From: an uncultured Kiritimatiellota bacterium
Lineage (GTDB): Bacteria; Verrucomicrobiota; Kiritimatiellia; RFP12; UBA1067
Reading direction: 5' to 3'
Assembly: GCA_934667425.1 (NCBI GenBank)
Contig: CAKULV010000037.1
Coordinates: 1-32,392, forward strand
Length of the DNA stretch: 32,392 nucleotides
Shown here in pieces: positions 16,215 to 23,984 of this stretch. The position numbers were made by a program, and so were the translations under genes. The first letter of the stretch is position 1. The number at the start of each line of letters is the position of its first letter. A model generated the notes under the pieces. That model made no database searches. It saw only the letters and a program-made list of their open reading frames with translations, and was not told where the DNA came from.

Positions 16215-17531
16215 TTACGAGAAACGGGCTTTCTGCCCAAAGTCAGGCTGCCGCCTTCCGGCCCCCTTGCGGCGCCGAATGAACTTGCCGCCATTGGGCT
16301 TCCCCTGCGCGAGTTCGCGGAATTTCCTGCCCTTGATCCACGGGGCCGTAGGCAATCCGCCCTTCTCCTTGCCCTGCACGTCCACGTGGAACGGATGGTC
16401 GCGGTCAACGGATATCGATTTCTTGATGAAGCGCTCGATGGACTTTACGAGCACCCATTCCTCCGGTGCGACAAAGGAGATGGCGACGCCGCCCTTCCCT
16501 GCCCGTGCCGTACGCCCGATCCTGTGGACATACGACTCGGTCTCAAGCGGCAGCTCCATCTGCACCACGAGATCCACCTCCGGCACGTCAATGCCACGGC
16601 TCGCGATGTCCGTCGCGACGAGGACACGCACCGTGCCCTTCTTGAACCCGTCGAGCGCCCTCGTGCGCTGGCACTGTGTCTTGTCGGAGTGTATCGCCGC
16701 CGCAGCGACGCCCTTCCTGAGGAGTTTCTTGAGCACCCGATCCGCGCCGCGCCTAGTCCTTGCGAACACCATGACCTTGCGCCACTCGGGGTTGTTCTCG
16801 AGAAGCCACATGAGAAGGTTGTCCTTCTCGCCCTTGTCGACGCACATCAGCTTCTGGTTGATCGCGTCCACGGTAGGCGTCTCCGGCGAGATCATCACCT
16901 GCACCGGATCATGCACAAGCTCCCCGGCGAGCTTCAGTATCGCGGGGGACAGCGTCGCGGAGAAGAACATCGACTGCCTCTTCGCCGGCAGTTTCGATAT
17001 TATGCGGCGGATGTCAGGCAGGAAGCCCATGTCAAGCATCCGATCCGCCTCGTCCAGCACGAAGTACCTGATTGCGTCAAGGAACACGTGCCCCTGCGTC
17101 ATCAGATCCATCAGCCTTCCGGGCGTGGCGATCACCACCTCCGCGCCACGGTTCAGGTCCTTGACCTGGCTGAACTGGCTCACTCCGCCAAACACGCACG
17201 CGAAGCGCGTCTTCGTATGCTTCGCGTACTTCGCGAAGTTCGCGCCGATCTGCGCCGCCAGTTCCCGCGTGGGGCTGAGCACAAGCGCGGACGGATGCCT
17301 TGTGCGCGGCTTGTCCTTCGATTGGCAGAGCGCATTTATTATCGGCAGCAGGAACGCCGCCGTCTTGCCTGTGCCGGTCTGCGCACACCCTATGAGGTCC
17401 CGTCCGTCCAAAAGCGGCGGGATCGCCTTCTCCTGGATGGGGGTCGGGGTCTCGTATCCAATCTCGCCTATCGCGAGGCGCAACCGCCCGTCAAGGCTGT
17501 CAAATAGCGGCTTTTCTGTTTCCGATGCCAT
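16215..17531 (-). CDS. DEAD-box ATP-dependent RNA helicase (RhlE-like)
   Basis: The protein has 438 residues. The second of two adjacent ATGs (17531) has AAGGAG at 6 nt. All DEAD-box motifs are present: Q motif (GYETPTPIQ, 25-33), I (AQTGTGKT, 50-57), Ia (PTRELA), Ib (TPGRL), II (DEAD, 160-163), III (SAT, 191-193), V (ATDIASRGID, 306-315) and VI (HRIGRTARAG, 336-345). The C-terminal tail from about 400 is basic (FIRRRKGAGRR), as in RhlE-type helicases that bind rRNA. It unwinds short RNA duplexes, in ribosome assembly or mRNA decay. A short RNase R-like gene follows directly under its own promoter, so helicase and exonuclease are neighbours. It is probably cotranscribed from hisI and tatA, with a hairpin-containing 107-bp gap after tatA. 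Confidence 0.95.
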   Translation of the reverse strand: MASETEKPLFDSLDGRLRLAIGEIGYETPTPIQEKAIPPLLDGRDLIGCAQTGTGKTAAFLLPIINALCQSKDKPRTRHPSALVLSPTRELAAQIGANFAKYAKHTKTRFACVFGGVSQFSQVKDLNRGAEVVIATPGRLMDLMTQGHVFLDAIRYFVLDEADRMLDMGFLPDIRRIISKLPAKRQSMFFSATLSPAILKLAGELVHDPVQVMISPETPTVDAINQKLMCVDKGEKDNLLMWLLENNPEWRKVMVFARTRRGADRVLKKLLRKGVAAAAIHSDKTQCQRTRALDGFKKGTVRVLVATDIASRGIDVPEVDLVVQMELPLETESYVHRIGRTARAGKGGVAISFVAPEEWVLVKSIERFIKKSISVDRDHPFHVDVQGKEKGGLPTAPWIKGRKFRELAQGKPNGGKFIRRRKGAGRRQPDFGQKARFS

Positions 17532-17604
17532 CATGCACTCCTTCTGCGCACCAAGACACAACCGTGCACAGAAGGTCTCCTGCGACAATCGTCCCCACGC
17601 ATGC

Positions 17605-17624
17605 CGGCCGGACGAATCCGGCCG
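17605..17624 (-). other. Stem-loop between tatA and the helicase gene
   Basis: A perfect 8-bp stem (CGGCCGGA / TCCGGCCG) closes a TTCG tetraloop on the minus strand. No U tract follows, so it is not a standard terminator. It may be an RNA processing or stabilising element, or a leader structure for the helicase mRNA. Confidence 0.5.
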
Positions 17625-17638
17625 TTCAAACTGTCAAA

Positions 17639-17866
17639 TCAGCCGACGACCTCAGGCGTCAGCGGCTTGTCGGCAGACGGAATCTGCTTCGTCTCTGCCG
17701 CGGCCTTCACGGCCGGCTCTTCAGGCTTGTCGCCCTCTTCCTTGCCTTTCTTGAATTCGCCAAGCGACTTGCCGAGCGAATGTGCAAGCTCGGGCAGCTT
17801 CTTGCCCCCGAAAAGAAGAAGGATTATAGCCAAAAGAAGCAGAATCTGCCATGGTCCCCAACTCAT
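17639..17866 (-). CDS. tatA: Sec-independent protein translocase subunit TatA/TatE
   Basis: The protein has 75 residues, a typical TatA length. It has one N-terminal membrane helix (WQILLLLAIILLLFG, 6-20), the conserved hinge and amphipathic helix (GGKKLPELAHSLGKSLGEFKKG, 20-41), then a charged, disordered tail. TatA oligomers form the pore through which folded twin-arginine proteins cross the inner membrane. AGGAG lies 8 nt before the ATG, and hisI ends 15 bp upstream. tatB and tatC are not in the window. A TatB role is less likely because the protein is short and lacks TatB's long helix. Confidence 0.93.
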   Translation of the reverse strand: MSWGPWQILLLLAIILLLFGGKKLPELAHSLGKSLGEFKKGKEEGDKPEEPAVKAAAETKQIPSADKPLTPEVVG

Positions 17867-17881
17867 TATCGTGTCTCCTGT

Positions 17882-18328
17882 TTACTTGTCAATGTTAGTG
17901 AGTTTCAATGTGTCGAAATCAATGCGCCGATAGTAGCAGTTGCGCGGCTGCCCGGCGGAATTCTTCGTGTGGCAGATGCCGCCACGGCACGGACGCACCA
18001 CGTACAGGAGCGAATTCTGCTCGCAGTTCACATACGCCTCAATGAGGTCGAACGTCTCGCCGCTCGTCTCACCCTTGAACCACAGCCTGTTGCGGCTCGT
18101 GGACCACAGGATGAGCTTGCGCTTCGTGAAGGATTCCCTCATCGCGTACTCGTTGGTGTACGCGACAAGTATCACCTCCTTGGTGTCGGCATTCTGCACG
18201 GCCACCGGGATTACCCCCGGATCGCACGGGGCGTTGCCGGCGGCACGGGTCTCGGCAACCTGCTTGCCTACCTTCTCAAGTTTAGTGAAATCAAGTGTCA
18301 GCTCGAGAGATTCTTCCAACTGTCCCAT
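17882..18328 (-). CDS. hisI: Phosphoribosyl-AMP cyclohydrolase (variant HisI)
   Basis: The protein has 148 residues. HisI opens the purine ring of PR-AMP in histidine synthesis. Family landmarks are seen: IPVAVQNADTKEVILVAYTNE (40-60), LWSTSRNRLWFKGETSG (74-90) and a Zn-site set of cysteines (Cys102, Cys119 in ICHT, Cys131). Two things differ from E. coli HisI. The acidic DCDND motif around the first Zn cysteine is NCEQN (101-105), and the loop between the last two cysteines is about 5 residues longer. The HisE half is absent. The start at 18328 has AAGGAA 5 nt upstream, but that site lies between the -10 and the predicted transcription start. tatA follows at 15 bp. Confidence 0.85.
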   Translation of the reverse strand: MGQLEESLELTLDFTKLEKVGKQVAETRAAGNAPCDPGVIPVAVQNADTKEVILVAYTNEYAMRESFTKRKLILWSTSRNRLWFKGETSGETFDLIEAYVNCEQNSLLYVVRPCRGGICHTKNSAGQPRNCYYRRIDFDTLKLTNIDK

Positions 18329-18339
18329 AACGGTTCCTT

Positions 18340-18348
18340 ATTATAGCA
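18340..18348 (-). promoter_or_regulatory. Extended -10 promoter of hisI-tatA
   Basis: TGCTATAAT, only 11 nt before the ATG at 18328, so the expected 5' UTR is about 4-5 nt. Confidence 0.6.
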
Positions 18349-18360
18349 TAATTCCAGGGT

Positions 18361-20244
18361 TCACTTCAGCATGAGCGCGGTCAGCAGCTTCGCGAAGCGC
18401 GACGGATTCGGCACGGGGCTTCCCTCGGCCACAAGCGCCTGGTCGAAAAGAAGCTCGACCGCATCGGAAAACGCCCCGCCCTCAAGGCCCTTCGCCTTCT
18501 CCACAAGCGGATGGGAGGCGTTCACCTCAAGAATCCTCTTCTCGTCCGGCACATCCTGCTTCATCGCGCGCATCATGCGGATCATCGCTGGAGACAGCGC
18601 ATTCTCCGATGCGACGAGGCAGCAGGGACTCTCGGCCAGGCGCGTCGATACGCGCACGTCCGACACGTAATCCTTGAGCTGTTCCTTCATCTTCTCGAGG
18701 AACGGCTTGAGGTCGGCCGAAGCCTTCTCGTTCGCCTCCTTCTCCGCCTTCTGCTCGGTCTCGCTGCCGAACCGCACGTCGCCGCGGGCAATGTCCACGA
18801 GCTTCTTCCCCTCGAACTCGCGGAAGGAATCCACAAGCCACTCGTCCACGGGATCCACGAAAAGCAGCACGTCAAGGCCGTGCTTCTCGGCCTGCTCGAG
18901 CTGCGGAGCCCGGCGGGCCTCGTCCTCCTTCTCCGCGCAGAGGTAGTAGATGTCCTTCTGGTCCTGCGGCATCTTCTTCACGTAGTCCTCGAGGAAGATC
19001 GTCTTCCCGGCGGGGGACTGCGAACTCGGATACTTGAGGAGCTTCTTGATGCGGTCTGCATTCACGTAATCGGTGTGCAGGCCTTCCTTGAGGATACGTC
19101 CGAAAGCCTTGTAGAACGTGTCGTACGTCTCCTTGCCCTTCATGTCCTCAAGCGTGGAGAGGATCTTGGACGTAACCGCGCTCTTTATCTTCGATATCAC
19201 CTGGTCGTCCTGCAGCATTTCGCGCGATACGTTGAGCGGCAGGTCCGCAGAATCCACCACGCCCTTCACAAAGCGGAGGTAGTCCGGCAGGAGGAGATCA
19301 AAGTCGTTTCCGATGAACACGTTGCGCACGTAGAGGGAGAGCCCCCGCTTCGTCTGCGGCATGTACATCTCCATCCCTGCTGACTTCGGGATGAAAAGCA
19401 GGGCCTTGAACTCCACCTGACCCTCCCCCGAGAACGGGATCGTCTCCAGCGGCTCGTCGAAGTCGTGGGTAAGGTGCTTGTAGAACTCGTCGTACTCCTC
19501 CTTCTTCACGTCCTTCTTCTGACGCTTCCAGAGGGCAACCATCGTGTTCAGCGGCCTTGGCGGTTCAGGCGCCTTTTTCTCCTCGCCGTCCTTCGGCTCT
19601 TCCTTCTTGCCGATTTCCTCGAAGTATATCGGATACGCGATGAAGTCGGAATAGTTCTTGACCAGCTCGCGGACCCTCCACTCGTCCAGGTATTCATCCT
19701 GCCCGTCGCGGAGGTGCAGCGTGATCGTGGTGCCGAACCCGTCGCGGGTCGCATCGGAGATCGTATATGAGCCGATGCCGTCCGACTCCCACGAGAACGC
19801 GGCGTCCTCGCCACGCTTCCTGGACACCACCGTCACCTTGTCCGCCACCATGAACGCGGCGTAGAATCCGACGCCGAACCGGCCAATCAGTTCCGGCAGG
19901 CTGCCGCCATCCTTCTCCGCCGCGGCCTCCATGAACTTCTTCGTCCCGGAGGACGCTATCGTGCCAAGGTTGTTCTCGAGGTCCTCCTCGTCCATCCCGT
20001 AGCCGTTGTCGGAGATGGAAAGCAGTCTCTTATCCTTGTCCGCAGAAATGGTTATCTTCCATTCAGGGGCATCGGCGAGGAGCTCCTTGTCAACAAGGCC
20101 CAGGTACTTTGCGCGATCGATGGCATCGGATGCGTTGGAAAGAAGCTCGCGGAGAAATATCTCCTTCTTCGAATATAGCGAGTTGACGACGAGATCGAGC
20201 ATCCGTCCGATCTCTGCCTTGAACTGTTTCGTTTCCGTTTTCAT
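18361..20244 (-). CDS. htpG: Molecular chaperone HtpG (Hsp90)
   Basis: The protein has 627 residues, the normal HtpG length. The N-terminal GHKL ATPase shows IFLRELLSNASDAIDR (catalytic Glu33, Mg-binding Asn37), SDNGYGMDEEDL (77-88, Asp79 for adenine), IASSGTKKF (96-104) and the lid glycine loop IGRFGVGFYA (120-129). The middle domain carries RGLSLYVRNVFI and DLPLNVSREMLQ, with the Arg that contacts ATP. The C-terminal dimerisation domain ends without MEEVD, as in bacteria. A charged linker (EEIGKKEEPKDGEEKK) separates the N and middle domains. The ATG at 20244 has no ribosome-binding site and sits 11 nt after its promoter. The gene appears monocistronic or to read into hisI. Confidence 0.97.
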   Translation of the reverse strand: MKTETKQFKAEIGRMLDLVVNSLYSKKEIFLRELLSNASDAIDRAKYLGLVDKELLADAPEWKITISADKDKRLLSISDNGYGMDEEDLENNLGTIASSGTKKFMEAAAEKDGGSLPELIGRFGVGFYAAFMVADKVTVVSRKRGEDAAFSWESDGIGSYTISDATRDGFGTTITLHLRDGQDEYLDEWRVRELVKNYSDFIAYPIYFEEIGKKEEPKDGEEKKAPEPPRPLNTMVALWKRQKKDVKKEEYDEFYKHLTHDFDEPLETIPFSGEGQVEFKALLFIPKSAGMEMYMPQTKRGLSLYVRNVFIGNDFDLLLPDYLRFVKGVVDSADLPLNVSREMLQDDQVISKIKSAVTSKILSTLEDMKGKETYDTFYKAFGRILKEGLHTDYVNADRIKKLLKYPSSQSPAGKTIFLEDYVKKMPQDQKDIYYLCAEKEDEARRAPQLEQAEKHGLDVLLFVDPVDEWLVDSFREFEGKKLVDIARGDVRFGSETEQKAEKEANEKASADLKPFLEKMKEQLKDYVSDVRVSTRLAESPCCLVASENALSPAMIRMMRAMKQDVPDEKRILEVNASHPLVEKAKGLEGGAFSDAVELLFDQALVAEGSPVPNPSRFAKLLTALMLK

Positions 20245-20255
20245 AATGGCGTGAA

Positions 20256-20264
20256 ATTATACCA
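20256..20264 (-). promoter_or_regulatory. Extended -10 promoter of htpG
   Basis: TGGTATAAT within TTTGTGGTATAAT, 11 nt before the ATG. No -35 box or heat-shock (CIRCE-like) inverted repeat was noticed nearby. Confidence 0.65.
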
Positions 20265-20357
20265 CAAAGCCCACGCCAGGAACCGTGGCGGCGTACGATT
20301 GCGGTTTAAGGCTGGTGTGCAGGACTGCGAAACCGCGCTGTCCGGCGCAGGACCTGT

Positions 20358-22058
20358 TCACGGGATCAGCACGCCGAACGGCTCGAACTCGTGACGCACC
20401 ACCTTGCCGCACGGAAGGGCGATGTCCGCCGTCACAGGCTCCGTACTCGCGTTCACCGCAAACAGGTAGTCCTTGCCGTCATGCCGCTTGAGGAGCGCGG
20501 TGACGGATGGATTCGCGCCAAGGGGATCCTTCGCCGGGCCGCTTGCTATCGTCACCTTCGGTTGTTCCCCCGGAGTCCTCTCGACCAGCACAGGGGACAG
20601 GTCCCTGATTTTTGTGGCCAGTTCGGAAATGTTCTTCCAGCGTTCGGGGGTGGACGTTATTCCCTCGTTGTACTTCCCCCTCTTTTCGTCCGTAAAGCCG
20701 CCATACGTATACCACGTAATCCCGTGCGCACCATGTATGATGGCCGCCCATGACGTCGCGAAAAGCTGCGCCTTAGTCGGGAAATGCTTCCATCCGCCCC
20801 AACCCTTGAAGTACTGCAGGATCGGCCAGCACCCGTACGCGCGATTTGCTTCCCCGAAGTCGCGCACGTCGGCAGCCGCCCTCTGCATGTCGCGCACCGT
20901 CACGGCAACGCACGTCTTGTCCGTTTCATCGCCAAGCTCGTTGCGAACCGGATATATCTCCGGCATGAACACGTCCGTGCCTCGCACATAGCCGGCGTAG
21001 TTTGACACGAACCGGTCTGACGCTATTGGATCGGCCTGGCAGGTGAGCCGCGTTGGATCCACCGCCTTGACCGCCGCATTGTTGTCGCCAAGTTCCTGTG
21101 GAGACTGGTGACCGGACGTGTCGTCCCCGAGGTACCACGCGATTATGGACGGATTCCAGCGGCCGACGTCAAGTAATTTCCTGTCAGGCATGCGCGATTC
21201 CACCCACAGCCTGAATCCGTGCCTTTTCGCCGCCGCAAGGAACTCCGGGTCGTACGAGTTGCCGTATGTGTGGGCGAAGTTGAACCCGGCTTCCTTCAGC
21301 CCGGCGAACGCGCGGTCGAAATCCATGCCGTTGAACTCTCGCTTGCACACGGCATAGATGCCAATGGGGAAGAACGGCCTCCCGTCTATGAGCGTAATGC
21401 CGTCGTCGCGAAGCGTCACCATCTGCCGGTATCCGGCTGGCGGGTACAGCGCATCCCTGATCCACTGCGTTCCTTTTTGGAGCTTCTCGAACTCCGGCCG
21501 ACGCGAATCTGCCTGGCCATAGAACTCCATCCTGAAGTCGCGGTAGGTGACTTCTTCGCCGGGCAGAATGTTCGGGGAGTCGAACCCGAGCTGGACGCTG
21601 CACTCGACTGCGCCGGAAGGTATCTCGCCCCACTCCCGCACATCGTGAAAGCGGCTGTCCCCAAGTATCATATGCCGCAATATGGGCTGTGCGCCAAGCT
21701 TTTTGCCGTCCACCCCATACCAGGAGAGCGCAGAGTTCCAGCTTTCCTTGGCTACTCCAGGGTCAATTACAAGCCGGGGGCTTCTCGCCTCGAACGAAAG
21801 GAGGAATTCGCTTGAGCCTGCCGGTATCTTCATTTTCTTCGTGACTGCGCTCCAAGCCGTGTCGCACTTGGTCGTGGCGCCGTGTATCACGATAAAAGGG
21901 TCTGCCCCGGACAGGGAGTTCGTCTCGAACGAAAGCCTGCCCTCGTAGTTGCGGATAGTCCACGGCATCGCCGAAACGATGGCGTTGTCCGCAGCGTACG
22001 AGCAAAGGGCGCAGCATGAGAGAACCGCTGCGGGGAAAACGTGGATGCGAATGTTCAT
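20358..22058 (-). CDS. Secreted glycoside-hydrolase-like TIM-barrel protein
   Basis: The protein has 566 residues with a signal peptide cleaved near SYA-AD (residue 22). Residues 30-185 look like a beta-sandwich (jelly-roll/CBM-like). The barrel starts with ITLIDGRPFFPIGIY (221-235), a hallmark opening of GH-A clan enzymes, and goes on with GFNFAHTYGNSYDPEFL, PSIIAWYLGDDTSG (303-316), DVFMPEIYPV and a late strand HGAHGITWYTYGG (442-454). Residues 495-566 form a small beta domain. The acid/base position often carries Glu in such proteins, while here the motif reads GDD, so catalysis is unproven. It probably acts on polysaccharides in the periplasm or outside the cell. The ATG overlaps the TGA of rnhC (ATGA), and AAGGA lies 5 nt upstream. 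Confidence 0.75.
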   Translation of the reverse strand: MNIRIHVFPAAVLSCCALCSYAADNAIVSAMPWTIRNYEGRLSFETNSLSGADPFIVIHGATTKCDTAWSAVTKKMKIPAGSSEFLLSFEARSPRLVIDPGVAKESWNSALSWYGVDGKKLGAQPILRHMILGDSRFHDVREWGEIPSGAVECSVQLGFDSPNILPGEEVTYRDFRMEFYGQADSRRPEFEKLQKGTQWIRDALYPPAGYRQMVTLRDDGITLIDGRPFFPIGIYAVCKREFNGMDFDRAFAGLKEAGFNFAHTYGNSYDPEFLAAAKRHGFRLWVESRMPDRKLLDVGRWNPSIIAWYLGDDTSGHQSPQELGDNNAAVKAVDPTRLTCQADPIASDRFVSNYAGYVRGTDVFMPEIYPVRNELGDETDKTCVAVTVRDMQRAAADVRDFGEANRAYGCWPILQYFKGWGGWKHFPTKAQLFATSWAAIIHGAHGITWYTYGGFTDEKRGKYNEGITSTPERWKNISELATKIRDLSPVLVERTPGEQPKVTIASGPAKDPLGANPSVTALLKRHDGKDYLFAVNASTEPVTADIALPCGKVVRHEFEPFGVLIP

Positions 22059-23101
22059 TTCAGTCCTTTCTTCTTTGTATCAACCTTGCTTGCCGACACG
22101 ACCTGACCCTCCGGAGGAAGGTCGGTGCGCGAAAATCCACATGCCGACAGCACCTTGTCCGTCGTCTGGAAATGGGCCTTGCAGTGATCCATCACCCACT
22201 TTGGACCATTTGCCCGCACGCACTTCTCCGCGAGTTCGCGTATGCGAGGATCGCTCGCCCCCTTAGGTATCGCGCCAATCGGATTCTCCTCCGTGGCGGC
22301 GGCAAGCCCGTAATCCGGCAAAGACGCTATGAGGCTCCTGAGAAAGAGTTCGCGGGCCACGACAGAGGCCGCCGCAACCGCGACATCGCTCTCCGCCTTG
22401 TGCCGCTGATCCACCCGGATCTTTCGGCCGCGCTCCTTGAGCGCCCGTTTGATGACTGTTTCCGTCGGCGCGAACTGGTCCACGACCACCCTTGGACACG
22501 ACGGCTGCTTTTCGAGAAGCGACTCGATGCACACGCCATGCGCCCACGCGAGAAGACGGTTTATGTTCTTGATCTTCGCGTAAAGCCTGTTGTACGCGGC
22601 CGGTCCTATCTTCACGAACGCCCAGCGGCTCGGACCGAGCAGATGGCGTATCTTCGAGCCGACCGCAAGCACGGACTTGTCTGTCATCTGCTTGCAGTCC
22701 CTGGCGCCGATCTCGCGCAGTTGCGCGGACAGCGCCTCATCCACGTAGCAGCAGGCGACGACAAGCGGACCGAAGTAGTCGCCCTTCCCTGATTCGTCGC
22801 TTCCGCCATGCGGCTTGTCCCGTTCAGGATCAAGCACATCTTCGTAGCCTATTGTTGCCGCCCCGAGGACTTGTGGCTCAAGCACAAACAGCACGAAATC
22901 CTCCGCCTTGCCGCCCTGGACGCAGCACTTGCGGCGCCCATGCTTCACCTTTTCGTACAGCGTGCAGTTGAACCCGTCACCATCTATGGACATCAGCGAG
23001 TATGGAACTTCGCGTTTCCTGTAATTGCCGCGTTCCATTATGAGCAGAAGAAGATTCTGCTGGCCTTCATCAAGTTCGTATGTATATGTGCTCTGCGCCA
23101 T
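22055..23101 (-). CDS. rnhC: Ribonuclease HIII
   Basis: The protein has 348 residues. RNase HIII cleaves RNA in RNA-DNA hybrids, removing primers and R-loops. The N-terminal TBP-like substrate-binding domain (about 1-90) is followed by the RNase H fold with GGSDESGKGDYFGPLVVA (99-116). The acidic set is Asp102, Glu103, Asp208 (VVVDQF) and Asp239 (SDVAVAAASVVARE). The GSDE start and the N-terminal extension separate it from RNase HII. AAAGGA lies upstream of the ATG at a long spacing. The stop overlaps the next gene by 4 nt (ATGA). Confidence 0.95.
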   Translation of the reverse strand: MAQSTYTYELDEGQQNLLLLIMERGNYRKREVPYSLMSIDGDGFNCTLYEKVKHGRRKCCVQGGKAEDFVLFVLEPQVLGAATIGYEDVLDPERDKPHGGSDESGKGDYFGPLVVACCYVDEALSAQLREIGARDCKQMTDKSVLAVGSKIRHLLGPSRWAFVKIGPAAYNRLYAKIKNINRLLAWAHGVCIESLLEKQPSCPRVVVDQFAPTETVIKRALKERGRKIRVDQRHKAESDVAVAAASVVARELFLRSLIASLPDYGLAAATEENPIGAIPKGASDPRIRELAEKCVRANGPKWVMDHCKAHFQTTDKVLSACGFSRTDLPPEGQVVSASKVDTKKKGLK

Positions 23102-23125
23102 CCGGCCACTGATTCCTTTTGCCGA

Positions 23126-23134
23126 ATTATATCA
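23126..23134 (-). promoter_or_regulatory. Extended -10 promoter of rnhC, overlapping the upstream stop codon
   Basis: TGATATAAT, 24 nt before the ATG at 23101. The TGA (23134-23132) is at the same time the stop codon of the ComF-like gene. Confidence 0.6.
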
Positions 23135-23797
23135 CATATCGCGGAAATCCTCGCCGAGATCCTCGTCCATCAAGGCTTTGGCAAGGACGAAAGGGATCAC
23201 CCGATATGCCCCTCCCGCGACAAGAGCCTCCGTGCATTCGTCCAAAGTGCTTCCGGTTGTCATCACGTCATCGATAAGCACCACGGTGCGTCCGCGTACA
23301 AGCGAAGGCTCGACCACGCGAAACGCGCCCTTCAGGTTCTTGCGCCGCTCATCGCCGCTCGACCTGCTCTGGTGTTCCGTATCGCGCAACCTTGCGAGGG
23401 ATGTCTCGTCGCAGACCCGTCCAATGCGCCTGGCAAAAGCCTTGGCGATAAGCCCCGCCTGGTTGTAGCCGCGCTCGACCAGACGGTTCCGGTGCAGCGG
23501 AACGGGAATGACCAGATCGACGGCGGCGGCATCGTGCTTTTTCCTGAACGAGGCCTCCATCGCGGCGGCGAAATCTTCCGCAAGGTATGTCGCCCCGAAG
23601 AACTTGTAGCTGTTGATCAGGTCGGAGATAGGCTCCAGATACGCAAACGCGCTTTTGGCGAACTCGTCGTACCAAGGCAATGTCCCGTAGCAATGCGAAC
23701 AGATGTAGCCGTCCGCCCTGTCCACACTGCGGCCACAGTCGCGCACGGCGCATGTGCGAGGCCAGAGCATGTCCTTGATAAATGTCGAGATTCCCAT
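23132..23797 (-). CDS. ComF-family phosphoribosyltransferase-like protein
   Basis: The protein has 221 residues from the ATG at 23797. An upstream in-frame TTG at 23830 is less likely. A four-cysteine zinc finger opens the protein (Cys16, Cys21, Cys33, Cys36 in a CAVRDC...CSHC layout). The PRTase fold follows, with VIPVPLHRNRLVERGYNQA (97-115) and the PRPP-binding loop VVLIDDVMTTGSTLDEC (172-188). ComF proteins take part in DNA uptake in competent bacteria, and relatives occur widely in non-competent ones. No other competence genes are in the window. It is transcribed from 23843-23851 and stops exactly at the rnhC promoter. Confidence 0.88.
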   Translation of the reverse strand: MGISTFIKDMLWPRTCAVRDCGRSVDRADGYICSHCYGTLPWYDEFAKSAFAYLEPISDLINSYKFFGATYLAEDFAAAMEASFRKKHDAAAVDLVIPVPLHRNRLVERGYNQAGLIAKAFARRIGRVCDETSLARLRDTEHQSRSSGDERRKNLKGAFRVVEPSLVRGRTVVLIDDVMTTGSTLDECTEALVAGGAYRVIPFVLAKALMDEDLGEDFRDM

Positions 23798-23842
23798 CTT
23801 GAGATTCCAGCGCAACAGATTCCTGCGCAACCCAATGCCGAC

Positions 23843-23851
23843 ATTATATCA
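23843..23851 (-). promoter_or_regulatory. Extended -10 promoter of the ComF-like gene
   Basis: TGATATAAT, 45 nt before the chosen ATG at 23797. A TTGATT lies 19 nt upstream as a poor -35 candidate. Confidence 0.55.
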
Positions 23852-23934
23852 AATGCGACGGCGGACGAATCAACCCGCCCATTTCCCGACGGGCCCCGCC
23901 AGGCAACGCACCTTCATGCGCAATACGCCAAGAA

Positions 23935-23963
23935 CCGGTGCGATACGGCCATGATCGCACCGG
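23935..23963 (-). terminator. Probable terminator of pyrG
   Basis: A perfect 10-bp inverted repeat (CCGGTGCGAT / ATCGCACCGG, loop of 9) lies 21 bp past the pyrG stop. On the minus strand TTCTTGG follows, only a weak U tract. Confidence 0.6.
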
Positions 23964-23984
23964 CGAGCCAGGCGGCTTCGCCTC

